Positions 1 through 13,169 of a stretch of 64,000 nucleotides of DNA are shown here, piece by piece. Below the pieces are notes generated by a model. It was not told the origin of the DNA and did not search any database. It worked only from the letters and a program-made list of their open reading frames with translations. Position 1 is the first letter of the stretch, and each line of letters starts with the position of its first letter. Both the position numbers and the translations under genes were made by a program. Origin of the DNA: Heterodera schachtii (Eukaryota > Nematoda > Chromadorea > Rhabditida > Heteroderidae); the NCBI GenBank assembly GCA_023374025.1, contig SIJG01000091.1, positions 133,994 through 197,993 on the forward strand, read 5' to 3'.

Positions 1-983
1 AAATCCGAATCGCCTTCTCAATTTAAATTTCCGGAATGCGCAATTCACCTTAATTTCCGGAACAGAAATATACGGGTCTGGAAATTCCGCCTTCTCAATC
101 ATAATTTCCGGAATGCGCAATTCAACTTAAATTCCGGAAACCAGAATTCCTTCCTTATAGGGATCTGAAATTCCGCCTTCTAATCATAAATTCCGAATGC
201 GCAATTCAACCTAAATTTCCGGAAACCGAATTCTTCCTATTATGCTGGAAATTTCCGCCTTCTCAATCATAATTTCCCGAATGCGCAATTCAACCTTAAA
301 TTTCCGTAAACCAGATTCCTTCCTTTATATACGGTCTGAATTTCCGCTTCTCATTATCATAAATTGCCAGGAATGCGCAATTTTCAACCTTAAATTTCCG
401 GAACCATATTCCTTCCTTTATATCTGTTCTGAAATTCCGCCTCCATCATAATTTCCGAATGCGCAATTCCAACCTTAATTTCCGGAAACCCAGAATTCCT
501 CCGCTATAAAACAGTTTTCGGGAGCCGGAAATTCCGCATCTCAATCATAATTTTCCGGAATGCGCAATTCAACCTTAATTTCCCGGAAACCAGAATCCTT
601 CCTGTATATCGGGTCCGAATTCCGCCTTCTCATTCATAAATTTCCGGATGCGCAATTTTCAACCTTAAATTTCCGGAACCAGAATTCCTTCCTTTATATA
701 CTGTTCTGGAAATTCCGCCTTCTCAATCATAAATTTCCAGAATGCGCAATTCAACCTTAAATTTCCGGAAACCAGAATTCCTTCCTTTATATACGGGTCT
801 GGAAATTCCGCCTTCTCAATCATAAATTTCCGGAATGCGCAATTCAACCTTAAATTTCCGGAAACCAGAATTCCTTCCTTTATATACGGGTCTGGAAATT
901 CCGCCTTCTCATTCATAAATTTCCGGAATGCGCAATTTCAACCTTAAATTTCCGGAATCCAGAATTCCTTTCTCTATAGTTTC
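1..983. repeat. Satellite-like tandem array, ~94-bp unit
   Basis: About eleven head-to-tail copies of a ~94-bp unit are marked by the recurring string AATGCGCAATT (near 37, 113, 198, 279, 373, 455, 560, 648, 740, 834 and 928) and by CCGGAAACCAGAATTCCTTCC. The array starts before the window. Copies after about 660 are regular; earlier ones differ mostly by one-base gains or losses in A, T, C and G runs. It sits upstream of the first visible tomosyn exon, so it is probably inside an intron of that gene. The short reading frames across it are repeat translations, not genes. Confidence 0.93.
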
Positions 984-1009
984 CGGATCCGAAAATTCCA
1001 TTATCAGAA

Positions 1010-1140
1010 AATTATGATAGTTGAAGGCAGAATTTCCGGGTCCGGGAACTAGGAAGGACTTCTGTTCCGGAAAGTTAAGGTTGAATTGCGCATTCCGGAA
1101 ATTTATAATAATAAAAGGCGGAATTTCCAGATACTTACGC
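1010..1140. repeat. Inverted copy of the 94-bp unit closing the array
   Basis: Around 1068-1108 the sequence reads as the reverse complement of the satellite unit (for example GGTTGAATTGCGCATTCCGG), followed by the complement of the GGAAATTCCGCCTT segment. The array therefore ends in an opposite-orientation copy, which could form a hairpin with its neighbour. Confidence 0.8.
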
Positions 1141-1578
1141 AGAGTGAAATTTATATATATTCCAGAAATTAATAAGCTATTTATGTGAACTTATCCAAAA
1201 TTAATTATTAATTTTTTGTATATTAATAAAATTAATTTCTAACAATAAAACAAAATAAATTAAAAACATTTTTATGTAATTAAAAAGAATTTAATTTCCT
1301 TAACCCTGCCTCGTTAAAGTTAAACCCGGGTTCAACAAGCAACAAGAAAAATGCAAATAACTGCTGGTTAAAAAATCGGTTAACCCTGGTTAACGGAACC
1401 CGGGTTAAGGCTTTCTTGAAGTCGCTGATAATTCATAATTTTATAAATCAAATTTTCGAAATTAATCATTCTTCTCCTGATACTGATCAGAGTTTGTCTG
1501 CTTCTCTTGCCCATTTTCTTGCCTTTGTTTCCACCTCTACCCCTTTATGTCTATGCTAAATTTGCTCCCCCATTTTAG

Positions 1579-4500
1579 CAGCGCCAATTTTCGGCACAAA
1601 ATGCGCCAAAATCGCCTCCTCCGGTGCCGCCGGCGCCGCAACTGTCACGGCACAACACCACCGACTCGACAGGAAGCCAGCCAAGCACAACATTTGAAAA
1701 GATAGGCGCCAGTTTGAATGCACGTCTCCAACGGCCTCAACTGATCAAAGTGATCCCTTCGAAAGGAGACTTTTGGCCATTTGCAAAAATTTATCTAAAT
1801 TTATGGCCTAATTTTGGTGCTAAAAACTGAAATATTACACCGCTTATTTGGTTAAAGTAGTTGGACCAGAAATAATTGTAAATTATACTTCTAATATGTG
1901 GGCATAAAAGATGTCTTAGAAGCCAAAATAATAGAACTTAAAAATTGATATTTTCTGACCTAATGTTTAATGAAAAATTTAAAAATTAATTTTCGTTATT
2001 TTTGGTTTGAAAATTCTTTCGGTCGCTTTTTTGGGTAAAAAAGTAAAATACCTAAGTCGAAAAACGCGGAAAAAATCAAAAAAAAAAAATTCTTCGGTCG
2101 GTTTCTCGAATAAAATTCAAATAGAAAAGTCGAAAAACCCAAAAAAAAAAAAAAACGACCGCGCCGTTCTCTACTAAAAAATATCTAAATTGGTGAGAGA
2201 AAAATTCTAATCAATTATTAATTTCATCAAAAATGATCTATTTTTTTGAAAAATTTTAAAAATTAAAATAGAATATAAAAATTGTATAGTTTAACAAAAT
2301 ATCCTAGAAACTCGTAAAAACAGGAAAGCCAGCTAAATATCCCAGGCCTTTGTCGGAAATTAAACTTAATTTTTTCCAAATTTGCAAAGGCTTTCACCTT
2401 CAATCCGACTCAAAGCTCAAGCGGAAACGGCGACGGAAGCCCAAAAGAATTCGGCGCTGCCGGCACAACATCGCCACCACAAAGTGCCGGCCTCGTTGAA
2501 CACCACTCGTCCACCAATTGCAACGGTAATAATTAAAATGGGTAATTAAAAATGGAGACTTAAAAAATTCAATTTTGCATTTTAAGGGCGTTTAAGCAGC
2601 GATTCGCGCCCTTCCTCCCCGCCGGCGGAAGCCGGCACGGAAAAGCAGCAGCACAAAATGGCAGCAAAAATTGCAGGACAATCGGCGGGTGATGGTGAAG
2701 ATGATCAGGGGGAGGAAGAACACGTGTGCAGCCTTCAGTTCATCAACTCACCGGCGATCAGAAGGGGTGGGTTAGAAAAATTATTAAAAATTTAATTTTT
2801 TTGTAAAAATAATTTGAAGCATGTCCCCCCCCCCCCTCGTCATTTCCACCCGCTCGTTTCCCCCCTCGAAAATTTAAAAAAAAATTCTTACTAATTTTAA
2901 AAAAAAACTTCAAGAAAAAAAAGATTTAGCGTTATTTATTGATGCATTACAGTTTTTTTCAATCCAAAAAATCGCTGATACATTTTTTAATTTAAATTTT
3001 TTTGAACTTTTCTCATAAAATTTTTTAAGATTTTTTCTTGAAAAATTTCAAATTTAAAAATCCAAAAATCTAATTTTTCAAAAAATTTAGTGCCAAAATT
3101 GGGTTTGTGCCTTTGGCTTGGCACTTCCGCTGGCGCCGTTGTGGCCTTCCAACTCCAAGTGCCAACAAATCGTACCGGTGCTTCGCTTACGGTCACTCCG
3201 TCGGGTAGGGACCAATATTTTGTTGATTTTCCAAATTTTCAATTTTATAAAATTAAAAATTTAAATTTGTGTTACAGCAATGTTTAATGGGCCAAAAGGT
3301 GGGCGGCAATGTGAATGCGTGTAGTTTTTCTTCACTTTTTCACTAGATAATCAAATGAATACATATTTCTAACATTTATTTTATAATTTAATTTTTATAA
3401 TAAATTTATTAAAAATCGAATATTTAAATTTTTAAATAAAATATTTAATTTTATAAAGAACTTAATTTATACAAAAATTGAAATAATTGGTTTTTTTAAA
3501 TCTGATAAATAATACATAAATTATTTAAATTAAATTTCAAATATATTTATTATTTTAATCTTGTATTTTATATATTTTTAATGAAATTATATTTTCATAG
3601 TTCATAATACGAACATTCTTTGTTAGCAATAACAAACTTTCTTTTTTTCATTTCTTTATCATTTTTTAATAATGGTCATTGTGTTTTTTCTGCTTATTAG
3701 TACGTAAATTAAAACTTTTTTTTTTTTGTTTTTGTTCTTTTTATTATTTTATTATTTTTTTTTCAACACTGTAATTTAGTTTGGTAAATACTAACATTTT
3801 CAACAATATTTATTTGTTTATTATTTTTTAATCAATTTTATTAATTTTACATTTTTTTTTCATCTGTTTTAGGGCGATTGATTCGTCTGAAGGGCACTCG
3901 TTTTTTGTGCAGCGCATTTTTTGACCGATCATTTTGTCTTTTGGCCGGGCCCACCGAGCAGTACAAACAAATGCAACAGCAACAACAACAACAACAACAA
4001 CAGAATGATCAGGCAACGGCATTGGCCAAGGATGGCACGGCAACAACAACAACAACGGCGACGGCGGCGACGGCGGTGCCAATGCCACCTAACAAAGTCG
4101 GCAAAGTCTAAGCGGGGGGGGGGGGGGTCCAAATTTAAATTGACATTTTGCATCAAACTCTGTCTGATCAATGATTTAAAATTAAGCATACAGCTTTGGT
4201 GCCTAATAAATAATTAGACATTTTGGTCAATTTTGAAAATTTTATATTTAATTATCGCTTCGAATCTGATCACATATCAATTTTTTGAAAATTGACTTTC
4301 TTCTTTTCTTTATTTAAATTCATTTTTTAGATTGATCAGTAGAAAAATAATTATTTAATAGTTTTATAAAAGTCGGCTTATTCTAATTTAATTCAAAAAG
4401 TTAAAAATAAAATTAGGTCATCACAAAGGCCAGCCTTTCACCGGTGCTTTCCTCCTCCGGCACAGAAAATGCCACGGCAACGGCAACGACCAGTGAGGAC

Positions 4501-7500
4501 GAATTTCAACAGGTGTTTAATTAATAATTGAGGAATAATTAATTAATTAAAATATTTTAAATTTAATTGAACTATTAACTAAGAAAATTTTAAAATAATT
4601 TATAAATAAAATGAGAAAAGAAACAAAAACGGAAATAAATGATTAAATAAAATATTTTACATATTAATAGATAACTCAAAAATAACCAATTAAATTAATT
4701 TTAAATATAAAAATACAAATAATTGATGATAAAAAATAAATTAAAAATGTAAAATAAAAAATAATCCATTATTTATAATTTTTCCAAAAAAAAGTTGGCA
4801 CTTTTTGTGTCCGACTTCGAACTGCGCACTGTGCAGCTGCCCTCCTACCAACAATTGTCCCACCGTGCCGCGCTTGAGGCCGAACCGTTGCTGAACGCGC
4901 ACTGCTCGCACATCAGTGGTCACCCGACCATTGTCACATTGACCGCAAAAGGTGCCAAAAAACGATTTAAATTTAAATTTAAAAATAAATTTATTGAAAT
5001 TAAAATATATAATATTTATTGTTCTTCGTTGAATTTATTATTAACTGTAAAATGTAAACACATTTATTTTTTAATGCTCAGCATTTGAAAAATAATTAAT
5101 TTCTTTTATATTTTTTCATTTTTTAATAATTTATGAATTTAAATATTTTTTACAAAATTATTTTTTCTTAATTTACTGTTTATTAAATTTGATTTTCTCA
5201 CTGAATAAAATTTTCTTTTTATTCATCAGCATAAAGTTAAAGAATTTTTTAAACATTTATAATGTTTATTTCTCAAATCTTTAAATTCATTTCTTTTAAA
5301 CGATTTGGAAATAAAATAATTAAATAAATTAATTTTAAAATAAAAAATGTTTCTTATTTTTTCTCCCCATTTTAGGCAATTTGCTGGTGCTCAGTTTGCC
5401 TTCACTTCGCATTTTGCTGCACGTTCCACTGATTGGACAAAACATTGACATGGACAGCAGCTTGTAAAGCTTGAAAAATTTAAAAAAAAAATTACAAAAT
5501 TTTTAGTATTTTCAACCGTTTCGACATTTCTGAGCACGGTCTCGGCTTTTACGCCGTTTCCCATTCGGAGGTCCCCCTAATAGGAAAATTTTGCAAATTT
5601 TAGTTTTTTATTACATTTAAGGTTCAAAAATTCACAGTCAGCGCCGAAATAACCAACCAGGTGGGTATTTTAATTGAAATTTTAAAATTTTTCCTTTCGA
5701 TGCATGCCATGGGGAGCCTTGAAATTCGAAAAATGAAATTTTAGCATATTTTTTTAAGAAAAATTTACCCCTTTTCGCAATAATTTCCAAAAAGTTTACC
5801 CCCGGCGGAGCCTGCATCAAATTTTTTGTTAGATTTCACATTTTTTCGGCAGCTTTTTTTTTTAAATTGCGCCACAAATTTTCAAAAATTTCCTATGGTG
5901 CTTCCTTAATTAATTATTTCTGCTTTTTAATTGTGATTGTTCAATTTTTAAGGTCAACGATTGCATGGGCGAATTGTTTGTGCCGTGCGATATGCCCGAG
6001 GCGCCAAAGTGGGCGATACACTAATTAGGGCAATTAATAAATAATTATTAAAATGTTCAAGACACCACTCATTTCTTCGTGGCATTTTGGCGGCTGGCGC
6101 CAGTGCCGTGTCCGGCATCAGCAGAACGGGCGGGCCCGACCCAATGGCCGAAATGGACACATTGCGTAATTGTTTTGTAACAAATTTAAATGTAATTAAA
6201 AAAGTATTATTTGTCATTTAAAATAATATTTAGAGAACAATTATCATAAAAAATGTTATTTAAACTAATTGATACATAAATTAAAAAAAATCCCAAAAAT
6301 ATTTAAACAAATAATGATTAACAAATGGCAAAAAAAAGTGATGAAAAAGTAATCAAAAAGAAATTTTTTTTATATCGTTAAATATAAAAACATTTTTAAA
6401 AGATTGTTTAAAGATGGTTGAAGGATTTCCAACTCTTTTTGAAGTAACGAAAATAAAAATAAAAAAATCAAATTTTAAAATTACAAAATATGGGTCTTGC
6501 ACATTTTACGCGATTAATTAAATAATTAAAAACCCGCGCCCTACCAAAATTGAATCTCAATAGTCATTTGATTCTCGTTTTTCGATGCGACAGAATACTC
6601 TCGGGCGAAGTTTTTCGGTCTCGCATTTCGGCAATTTTTTTTTTCGAGAATATCTAAATTTTTAATTGCATTGAAAACATTTTAAACAATTAAAAAGCAA
6701 TTACCTTCGCTTTTTATTAATTTAATTGCCATAATTAGCATAAAATACAAAAAAAAAATATGTTTTTTTTCCATCAGTTCGCGAGAAGCCGCCCGCCGGC
6801 GCACCGGGCTCAATGATGCGAACAGTTGCGCGACCGATGGTCACGTCACAACAACAACAACAACACCAACAACCGCAACAGCAGCTGACCGGCACAGAAC
6901 TTGGCACGAGTCGCACTATTAGCGCGGCACAGGCGGCACAACAAGCACTCCAAGTCAACTTTTGTTGCAAGCAATTTTCAATGCAAAAAAATTCCGCAAA
7001 ATTTTTGCCATTAGCCAAGCAGGTGTTGTTGCATCACAGTTTGTGTGTAGTACGGTGTATTACAACCAAATTTGGGCATTTAGGCGCCTGGTGAATGGTA
7101 CAACGGCACCGAGGGGGGAAGGAGCGGAAATTTGTTGGCATTTTTTTTTTTTTTGCATTTTTTTTTAATTTTTGCATCTTTGGGGGATGGCAGGCATGCC
7201 AATGCCTTGGACTGCTTGAGATTTTCTCTGTCGCGGTTTTCGATTCGGGAAATTTTTCGGCTTTTTGGGGGGTCTCGTCCTCGACTCTCGGGGGTTAATT
7301 CTTGGTCTCGAGTCTTGGTATATGTACGATTTCGGCATTCTTGAGTCTCGGGAAAATTTTTTTACTCTCGACCAGTGAGCAGTGACTGCTCAGCAGTCAA
7401 TGCCCATGGCCATGTACCCCCCAATCCATTGTATGTCCCTGCCATAATGTACTCCAAATCCTAAATGAAATTGAAAAATCCTTTATCAAAGAAGCTTGAT

Positions 7501-7996
7501 TTAATCCTCCCCCGCCCCAGCTGCTTGATGAGAGATGAATTTATAATTTCGATTTTCTAAGTTGGTAATCGTTTGGTTTGGGCAGTGAGTTCCATTCCCA
7601 CCGGATGCACATGCTTTTTTATATGTTTAAAATTATAGCAAATATCAAATACTGTTACCAGTACCAGCAAAATTCTATACAATTAAGCTTACCATAGAAA
7701 TTTTCAATTATTTAAAAACCCATTTTTGAAATTAAATTTACAAAAACAAATTTAAATAATTCATTATTTTTAAATTTATTTTTTTTCAGAATTTGGGTGA
7801 ACGTGGCGATCGCCTCAACTCAACTGTTGATGCCACTGAACAGCTGCGGAACAATGCGCAGGCAATTCAGTCCCGATCGGCCAAGTAAAAATAATTTAAA
7901 AATTAATTTATTTTTCCTATTTTATTTAAATTTATTTCTTATTATTATTACAGATTATTGGAAAAGTATGAGAAGCGGAAATGGTATCAGCTGTGA
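1579..7996 (+). CDS. tom-1: Tomosyn (STXBP5/TOM-1 family), C-terminal part
   Basis: Tomosyn binds syntaxin/SNAP-25 and restrains synaptic vesicle priming; that role is family knowledge. Fifteen phase-consistent exons give 580 residues: 1579-1749, 2390-2525, 2587-2766, 3091-3204, 3873-4096 (or 4105), 4417-4512, 4795-4951, 5376-5463, 5507-5570, 5622-5660, 5953-6008, 6062-6165, 6778-6953, 7790-7884, 7954-7996. Recognisable blocks are LGLCLWLGTSAGAVVAF and GRLIRLKGTRFLCSAFFD (the C-terminal beta-propeller, as in the human WVGTSLGT and LRLKGAILRMAFLD segments), NLLVLSLPSLRILLHV, CMGELFVPCDMPEAP, and the R-SNARE tail ending KYEKRKWYQL (human KYKDKKWYQF). PolyQ and Thr/Ala tracts fill residues of exons 5 and 13. 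The N-terminal WD repeats lie left of the window. The first two junctions (donor at 1750, acceptor at 2389) are the least certain. The usual zero-layer arginine of the SNARE motif appears to be alanine. Confidence 0.93.
2020..2161. repeat. Small foldback (inverted repeat) in tomosyn intron
   Basis: CGGTCGCTTTTTTGGGT at 2020-2036 is the near reverse complement of ACCCAAAA...CGACCG ending at 2161, giving a ~142-bp palindromic element in the intron between the first two visible tomosyn exons. No coding capacity. Confidence 0.6.
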
Positions 7997-8132
7997 TAAG
8001 TGATCAGAGGAAAAGCCAATAGACACAAAACAGAACAGAACAGAACAACCCAAAAAAGAATGCCGCAGGGAAATTTTTAAATTTGGCATTTTGCACATTT
8101 TATACATTTTTTCCTGTAGGCTATATGATTTG

Positions 8133-8513
8133 AACGGTAACAAACTCAACTCGTACTTGGCCAATTGATACTTTTTTTTCGACAAAAAAAAAGAAAAAAC
8201 CAAATACAATATTTTTAGTAACATTCGATAGCCCTTAATGTTCTTTATTTTCATGAAAAATTTCAAAAAATTTATTTAAAAAATTTATGGACGAAAATCG
8301 CATAAAAATATTTTTTCCATAATTTTTTTCAAATATAATCAATTTTTTTGAAATTTTTCAAGAAAATAGAGAACATTAGCGCTATTCAATGGCACCAAAA
8401 ATGTTTAATTTTGTCGATTTTGACAAAAGTTATGACGATTTTTTGTCGAAATCAAAACAGTACGAGTTGGAGCAGTACAAAATTGGCCTTGTACGAGTTG
8501 AGTTTCGTCCGTT
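8133..8513. mobile_element. Foldback element A (~381 bp), core-box family
   Basis: The left end (AAACTCAACTCGTACTTGGC from 8142) and the reverse complement of the right end (AAACTCAACTCGTACAAGGC) match. The arms match again at TAATGTTCTTTATTTTCATG (from 8236) against the complement of 8361-8380. The arms contain a diverged copy of the TTGGTATCATTCGAAAGC core seen in the other foldbacks, here TTGGTGCCATTGAATAGC read on the minus strand. It begins about 137 bp after the tomosyn stop codon, so it may lie in the 3' UTR. No transposase; a non-autonomous element is the likely reading. Confidence 0.72.
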
Positions 8514-8603
8514 GTGAAGCATCCATCACCAGTGTATGTTTTTATATGTGCATTTACAATACATATTTATTTTCACAGTTTTTTTCTCCTATTTTCGGGT
8601 GTC

Positions 8604-8632
8604 CTTCTTCTTCTTCTTCTTCTTCTTCTTCT
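8604..8632. repeat. (CTT)n microsatellite
   Basis: About nine to ten uninterrupted CTT triplets immediately to the right of foldback element A. Confidence 0.9.
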
Positions 8633-11600
8633 GACTTCTCTGCTGGCACATTCCTCCGTTTTTTTTTTTAAATTTTCCATTTACAGTACATTCCCATCAC
8701 CGTACCCACCCCATCCGTACAGTAATCCGCACAGTAGGCCTCCCTCCTATCGTTGACCCCTTTGGCACTTTTATACTCCCCAAATTTATTCCAATGAAAT
8801 GAAAATGTATAAAATAATAATTTTATGAATAAATATTTTAAAATTAAATTTTCGTTCGAGAAAGTTTATTGACAATTTTTATTTAAAAGCATTTAAATTG
8901 GAATTGGCAAAACGAACAAAATTCTATTCAAAAATCATTTGAAAAACAAGAAATTTTTTCTAAAAAATCGTTGATTTTTTTAAAGATAAAACGTCTATCT
9001 AAATTTCAAAAAAAAAACAAAATTTTAATTCAAAATAAAATTATCCGTCTATATTTACTTGCCAAAATTGCAGCAATAAATTTTCACAAAAAAAAATTCC
9101 ATTTTCATAATATAAAAAAAACATTCACGTGAAAAAGCATCGCTTTTTCCGCTTATCAACCCATTAAATAATTAATTGTTTCCTTTGAAATTACATTTTC
9201 AGTGCATATTACAAAAATTCATTTGGCATTCCGTTATCAATTAAATTTACTAATTAACTAATTGCATCATTTTGTTTAATAATTACTAATAATCGCTGCT
9301 CATCATCGTCAGCTGACCACAATCATTTCTTTCTTACTTAGTTAGTTCTTTCATCAATTTATCAGCTGCTGCAGAAAACGACGAACACAAAGAAAAAATA
9401 ACAAAAAGTTTGATGACAATTAACAAAACACATGATCAATTGGGTACAAATATTCTAAATTTAAATTTTCAATTATTTAATTTTTTTTTTAATTTCATAT
9501 CACTTACAATACACAAAAATCGAGTTTTTTTCCATGGGTATATATATGTATATACTAGGGGAGGGGTGTAGACCGGAGGCTCCAACAAATTGAGGAACCA
9601 GAATTTTTTAAAATTTTTTGTTTTCATTTTTAGAGCCAAAGATTTAACAACATTTACGTTCGCTAGATTTTGTGCCAAATTGATTATTGAATTTATCATT
9701 TCAAATTAAAAAATGAAACACTTTCAAACTTTCCAAACTCAAATAATTTTCATAGAGCAATTAATTAATTAATTAGAAGATATTTGCAATTAATTTTGGT
9801 GATGATCAATGACGCAAAAAATGATCACTGATCACAGGAATCAGAGCGCGGGAGGGGGATATTTATTATTTTGAAATTGAAAAAATAAATTTTTGATCAT
9901 TTTTTGGAGGACGCAAAATGCGGGGGAGGTCAGCAGCAAAACAACGGCAGAAAAAAAACCTTGAAAAAAATGAACAAAAAATGCACGTGAAAATGGGCAA
10001 GAAAAACAGCAGATAAATGCACAGCAAAGACAATGAATTTCTGACTTTGACTAATTTGTTAGCAATTAGTTAATTGATGCTAATTAACAAATTGGCCAAA
10101 ACAATTTGCCTATTTTTATTTGCTAATAATTATTTTTATTTTTTTAAAGCAAAACATTGGTAAAATTATTGAAATAAATGAAAGAAGAATTTTTGATTTT
10201 TAGCTTGTCCTTACTTGTATTTTGGGTTGGGATTTTTATTTGTTTAAATATTTTTTTTTGTGCAGCTTTATTTTGATGAGAAGCACAAACTTTTTTAGCC
10301 GAAATATAATTCGTTTAATCATTCAAAAAAATGTTTTGGGCTTTCACAAATAATGTCGAAAATAATCTGTGCTTTCTTTACCTCGGAAATGCTTAAAATA
10401 TACTTAATGATCAACTGCAACAGTTAATATATAGTTTTTTTTCATTTTTGCATTTTTTTAAATTTCAACTAGAAGAGAAATTTCAGTTTTTTCTTTGCGC
10501 CAGCGGCGCCCAGGCGCTAACTTTCTGCGCCAGGCACCAGGCGCCAGCCAAAATGCGCAAATTTTTCAAAACAAAAAAAAAACTTAGTTTTTCTCAACAC
10601 CAAGGCGATGGCAATTTTTTTTGCCTAGTTCTAAAGTTTCTAAATCTGCCATCTACCTATAACATTGTCAAATTTGATAATTTATACTAATCGACAAAAT
10701 AAGCATTTTGTAAATATAATTAGTATATTTTAAATAATAATAATTTTTTTAGAAAATAAATTTGCAATTTAAATATTTATGAAGGAAAAGAATTTAGCCA
10801 AATTTTTGTTCAATTTTTTTTTTTTTGCAAGAATTTCATGACGAAATTAATTATTGAGATTCGCTTTTTCGAATAAGCCACTTAAAATTCCAATTTCATA
10901 TGTAAACATTGTTGGTTTGCTTCTGTTTTCGTTGGATGAAGAAGATTGAATCACAGTATTAAAAGGTCCAAATTTGAAATATTTGCATTTCTTTTGCTAT
11001 TTTTCATACTTTTGCAATTAAATTAATAAGGAAAAAACAAAAAAAAAAAAATTTTTAATCTACCTATACAATTTTTTTTAAAATAATTCTCGAATAAATT
11101 TCTTTGAATTTTAAAACACTGAAAAAATTCAAAAATTATCCCCCACCATGGATGAAGAAGAGATAAAATTACAATTTTTAAAAGGGCAAATTTTAATATT
11201 TGCTTTTGTGCCATTTTCGTATATTTGCAATTTAATTAGGAAAAAAAACAAACAAATTTTAAGCCATACAAATATTTTATTATTATTTTTTTTACTAATA
11301 ATTCTCGTATAATTTTCTTTGATTATAAAATGATAATTTTCAAAAATTGTCCCCAATTTTGCGGTAGAATTAATTGGTCATACTTTTGACACCATTTTCC
11401 GAATAATTTTATTATCAGTAATTAATTGAAAAATTTGGAGAGGTAAAATCATATGGGAAAGATTGGCTGAAAGTGCAGAGGCAAAAGAATGACAAATTGC
11501 GAACGATTCTAAAAATGAGAAACATTTGCAAAAGTTGCATTAAATGAAAAAGTGATTAAATGCTAATGATAATAAATTATATGGTTTTGAAAAATTAAAA

Positions 11601-13169
11601 AAAGAAATGCGAATAATTAATGTTTTTAATTTTTTAAATTTCTTTAATTAATTAAATTATTTAATTTTTCAAAATTCAAATTTATTTTTATTATTTCCTG
11701 TTTTAATTTTTTAAATTTTTTATTTTGTAATATTTTAATTTAAAATCTATTTCATTAGTGTTTATTTTTTCATTTTTTGGTTTTTAATTTTGTAATATTT
11801 TAATTTAAAAAACATCTACCATTATTTCAACAATTTTCTTTTTAATTATTATTTTATTTTCCCAGTCGAAAACACAATTGTTGATTTTTTTTTTTTGGTA
11901 ATTTGCCAATTAAATTATCATTTTACCATTTTTTTCACATCGCTTTTCAGCTGATTATGACGTGATTAATCGTCCATTAGCTGTTCTGAATAACTTAAAA
12001 GCCACGTCATTTTCCATTTTTTGAATTCCCATCACTTCCGTCCCTTTTTTTCAATCCGTTGCTGGGTAATAAGCCAATCGGCGACGATCACAAAAATGAA
12101 AAAAAAAAGTCAGATCACATCATTTTCATTAATCACATTTACCATTTGCTTTACTATTCATCCTTTTTTAAATAAAAAATAAATTTTAAATGTTTTTACA
12201 AAATAATTTAAAAAAATGAAAGTCCAATTTCTGAATGTCGTTTGCTTATTTAAAATGAAAAATATTGAAATTTTTGATGATTTTTTAATTGAACTTTTAA
12301 TCCTTTAAAAATTATTTTAATTTTGTGTTTTTTCTTTCAAAAACAGTTCTTACAATTAGTGCTTATACATAGTTCACTTTTCAAAGTTGATTCTGAATTA
12401 TTTTACCAAAAATGGCATTTTTTGCGCACGAAAGGTGCCAATTAAACGGCACAAAATGAGTAGAACAAAATGACGAATGCTTTAAAGTTTCCTAAATTGC
12501 TTAATTATATAATTATTCAAGTTTCAACAGATTGAGCACGCACTTTTCTAAGCATTGAAAATGTAATGAAAATTTCACAGAGGGAAAAAATTAAAACAAA
12601 ATGCCAAAGATATTTAATTTTGGAATAATTTCGCTGTGGTTTTAATCTCTGTCCATTTTGTGCCAATGCCTTATTTTTGCTGACGTATGTTTTTTAAATT
12701 TTTTTTCTCGAGATTCTTCTCGATGATTCCCACAATGCCACGAAAATGGCAGATGCACTTTAATCGGTTTATTTATGCAGTGCAGGAAGGAATTTCCATG
12801 GCATTTTTTGAATTATTTCGCCAAGGACCGGCGCCAATGAAAAACATTGTGCCAAATAAATTTATGTTCCACCTTTTTTAAATTTTATCAAATGAATTTT
12901 GCTTTTAGTTAGTTGTCTTGCCCTTATTTTTGTAAAAAACAACCAATTTTTTGCAAACACTCTTTTTAAGGACAGTTAAAATGACGTATTTTACTCGATA
13001 ATTTTTGTCACTATTTTAAATTTCTTTTAAACAAAGTGTAAATTTTCAAAATATTTTAATTCATCGAATTTGAAAAATATTTTTGCTGTTAATTAAATTA
13101 ATTAATACAAAATTTGCATTTTTTACATTTTTTTTGTCTTAATTTTGTATTAATTGTAATTTTGTTATT
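8633..13169. other. AT-rich intergenic stretch, no gene seen
   Basis: Only short, lysine/phenylalanine-rich reading frames occur, with no splice-linked coding blocks on either strand. The segment 10495-10560 is a little richer in GC (GCGCCAGGC repeats) but gives no recognisable protein. Confidence 0.6.

Noticed and set aside
665..916. 83-codon minus-strand frame with repeated residues
   Set aside because: Simple translation of the 94-bp satellite.
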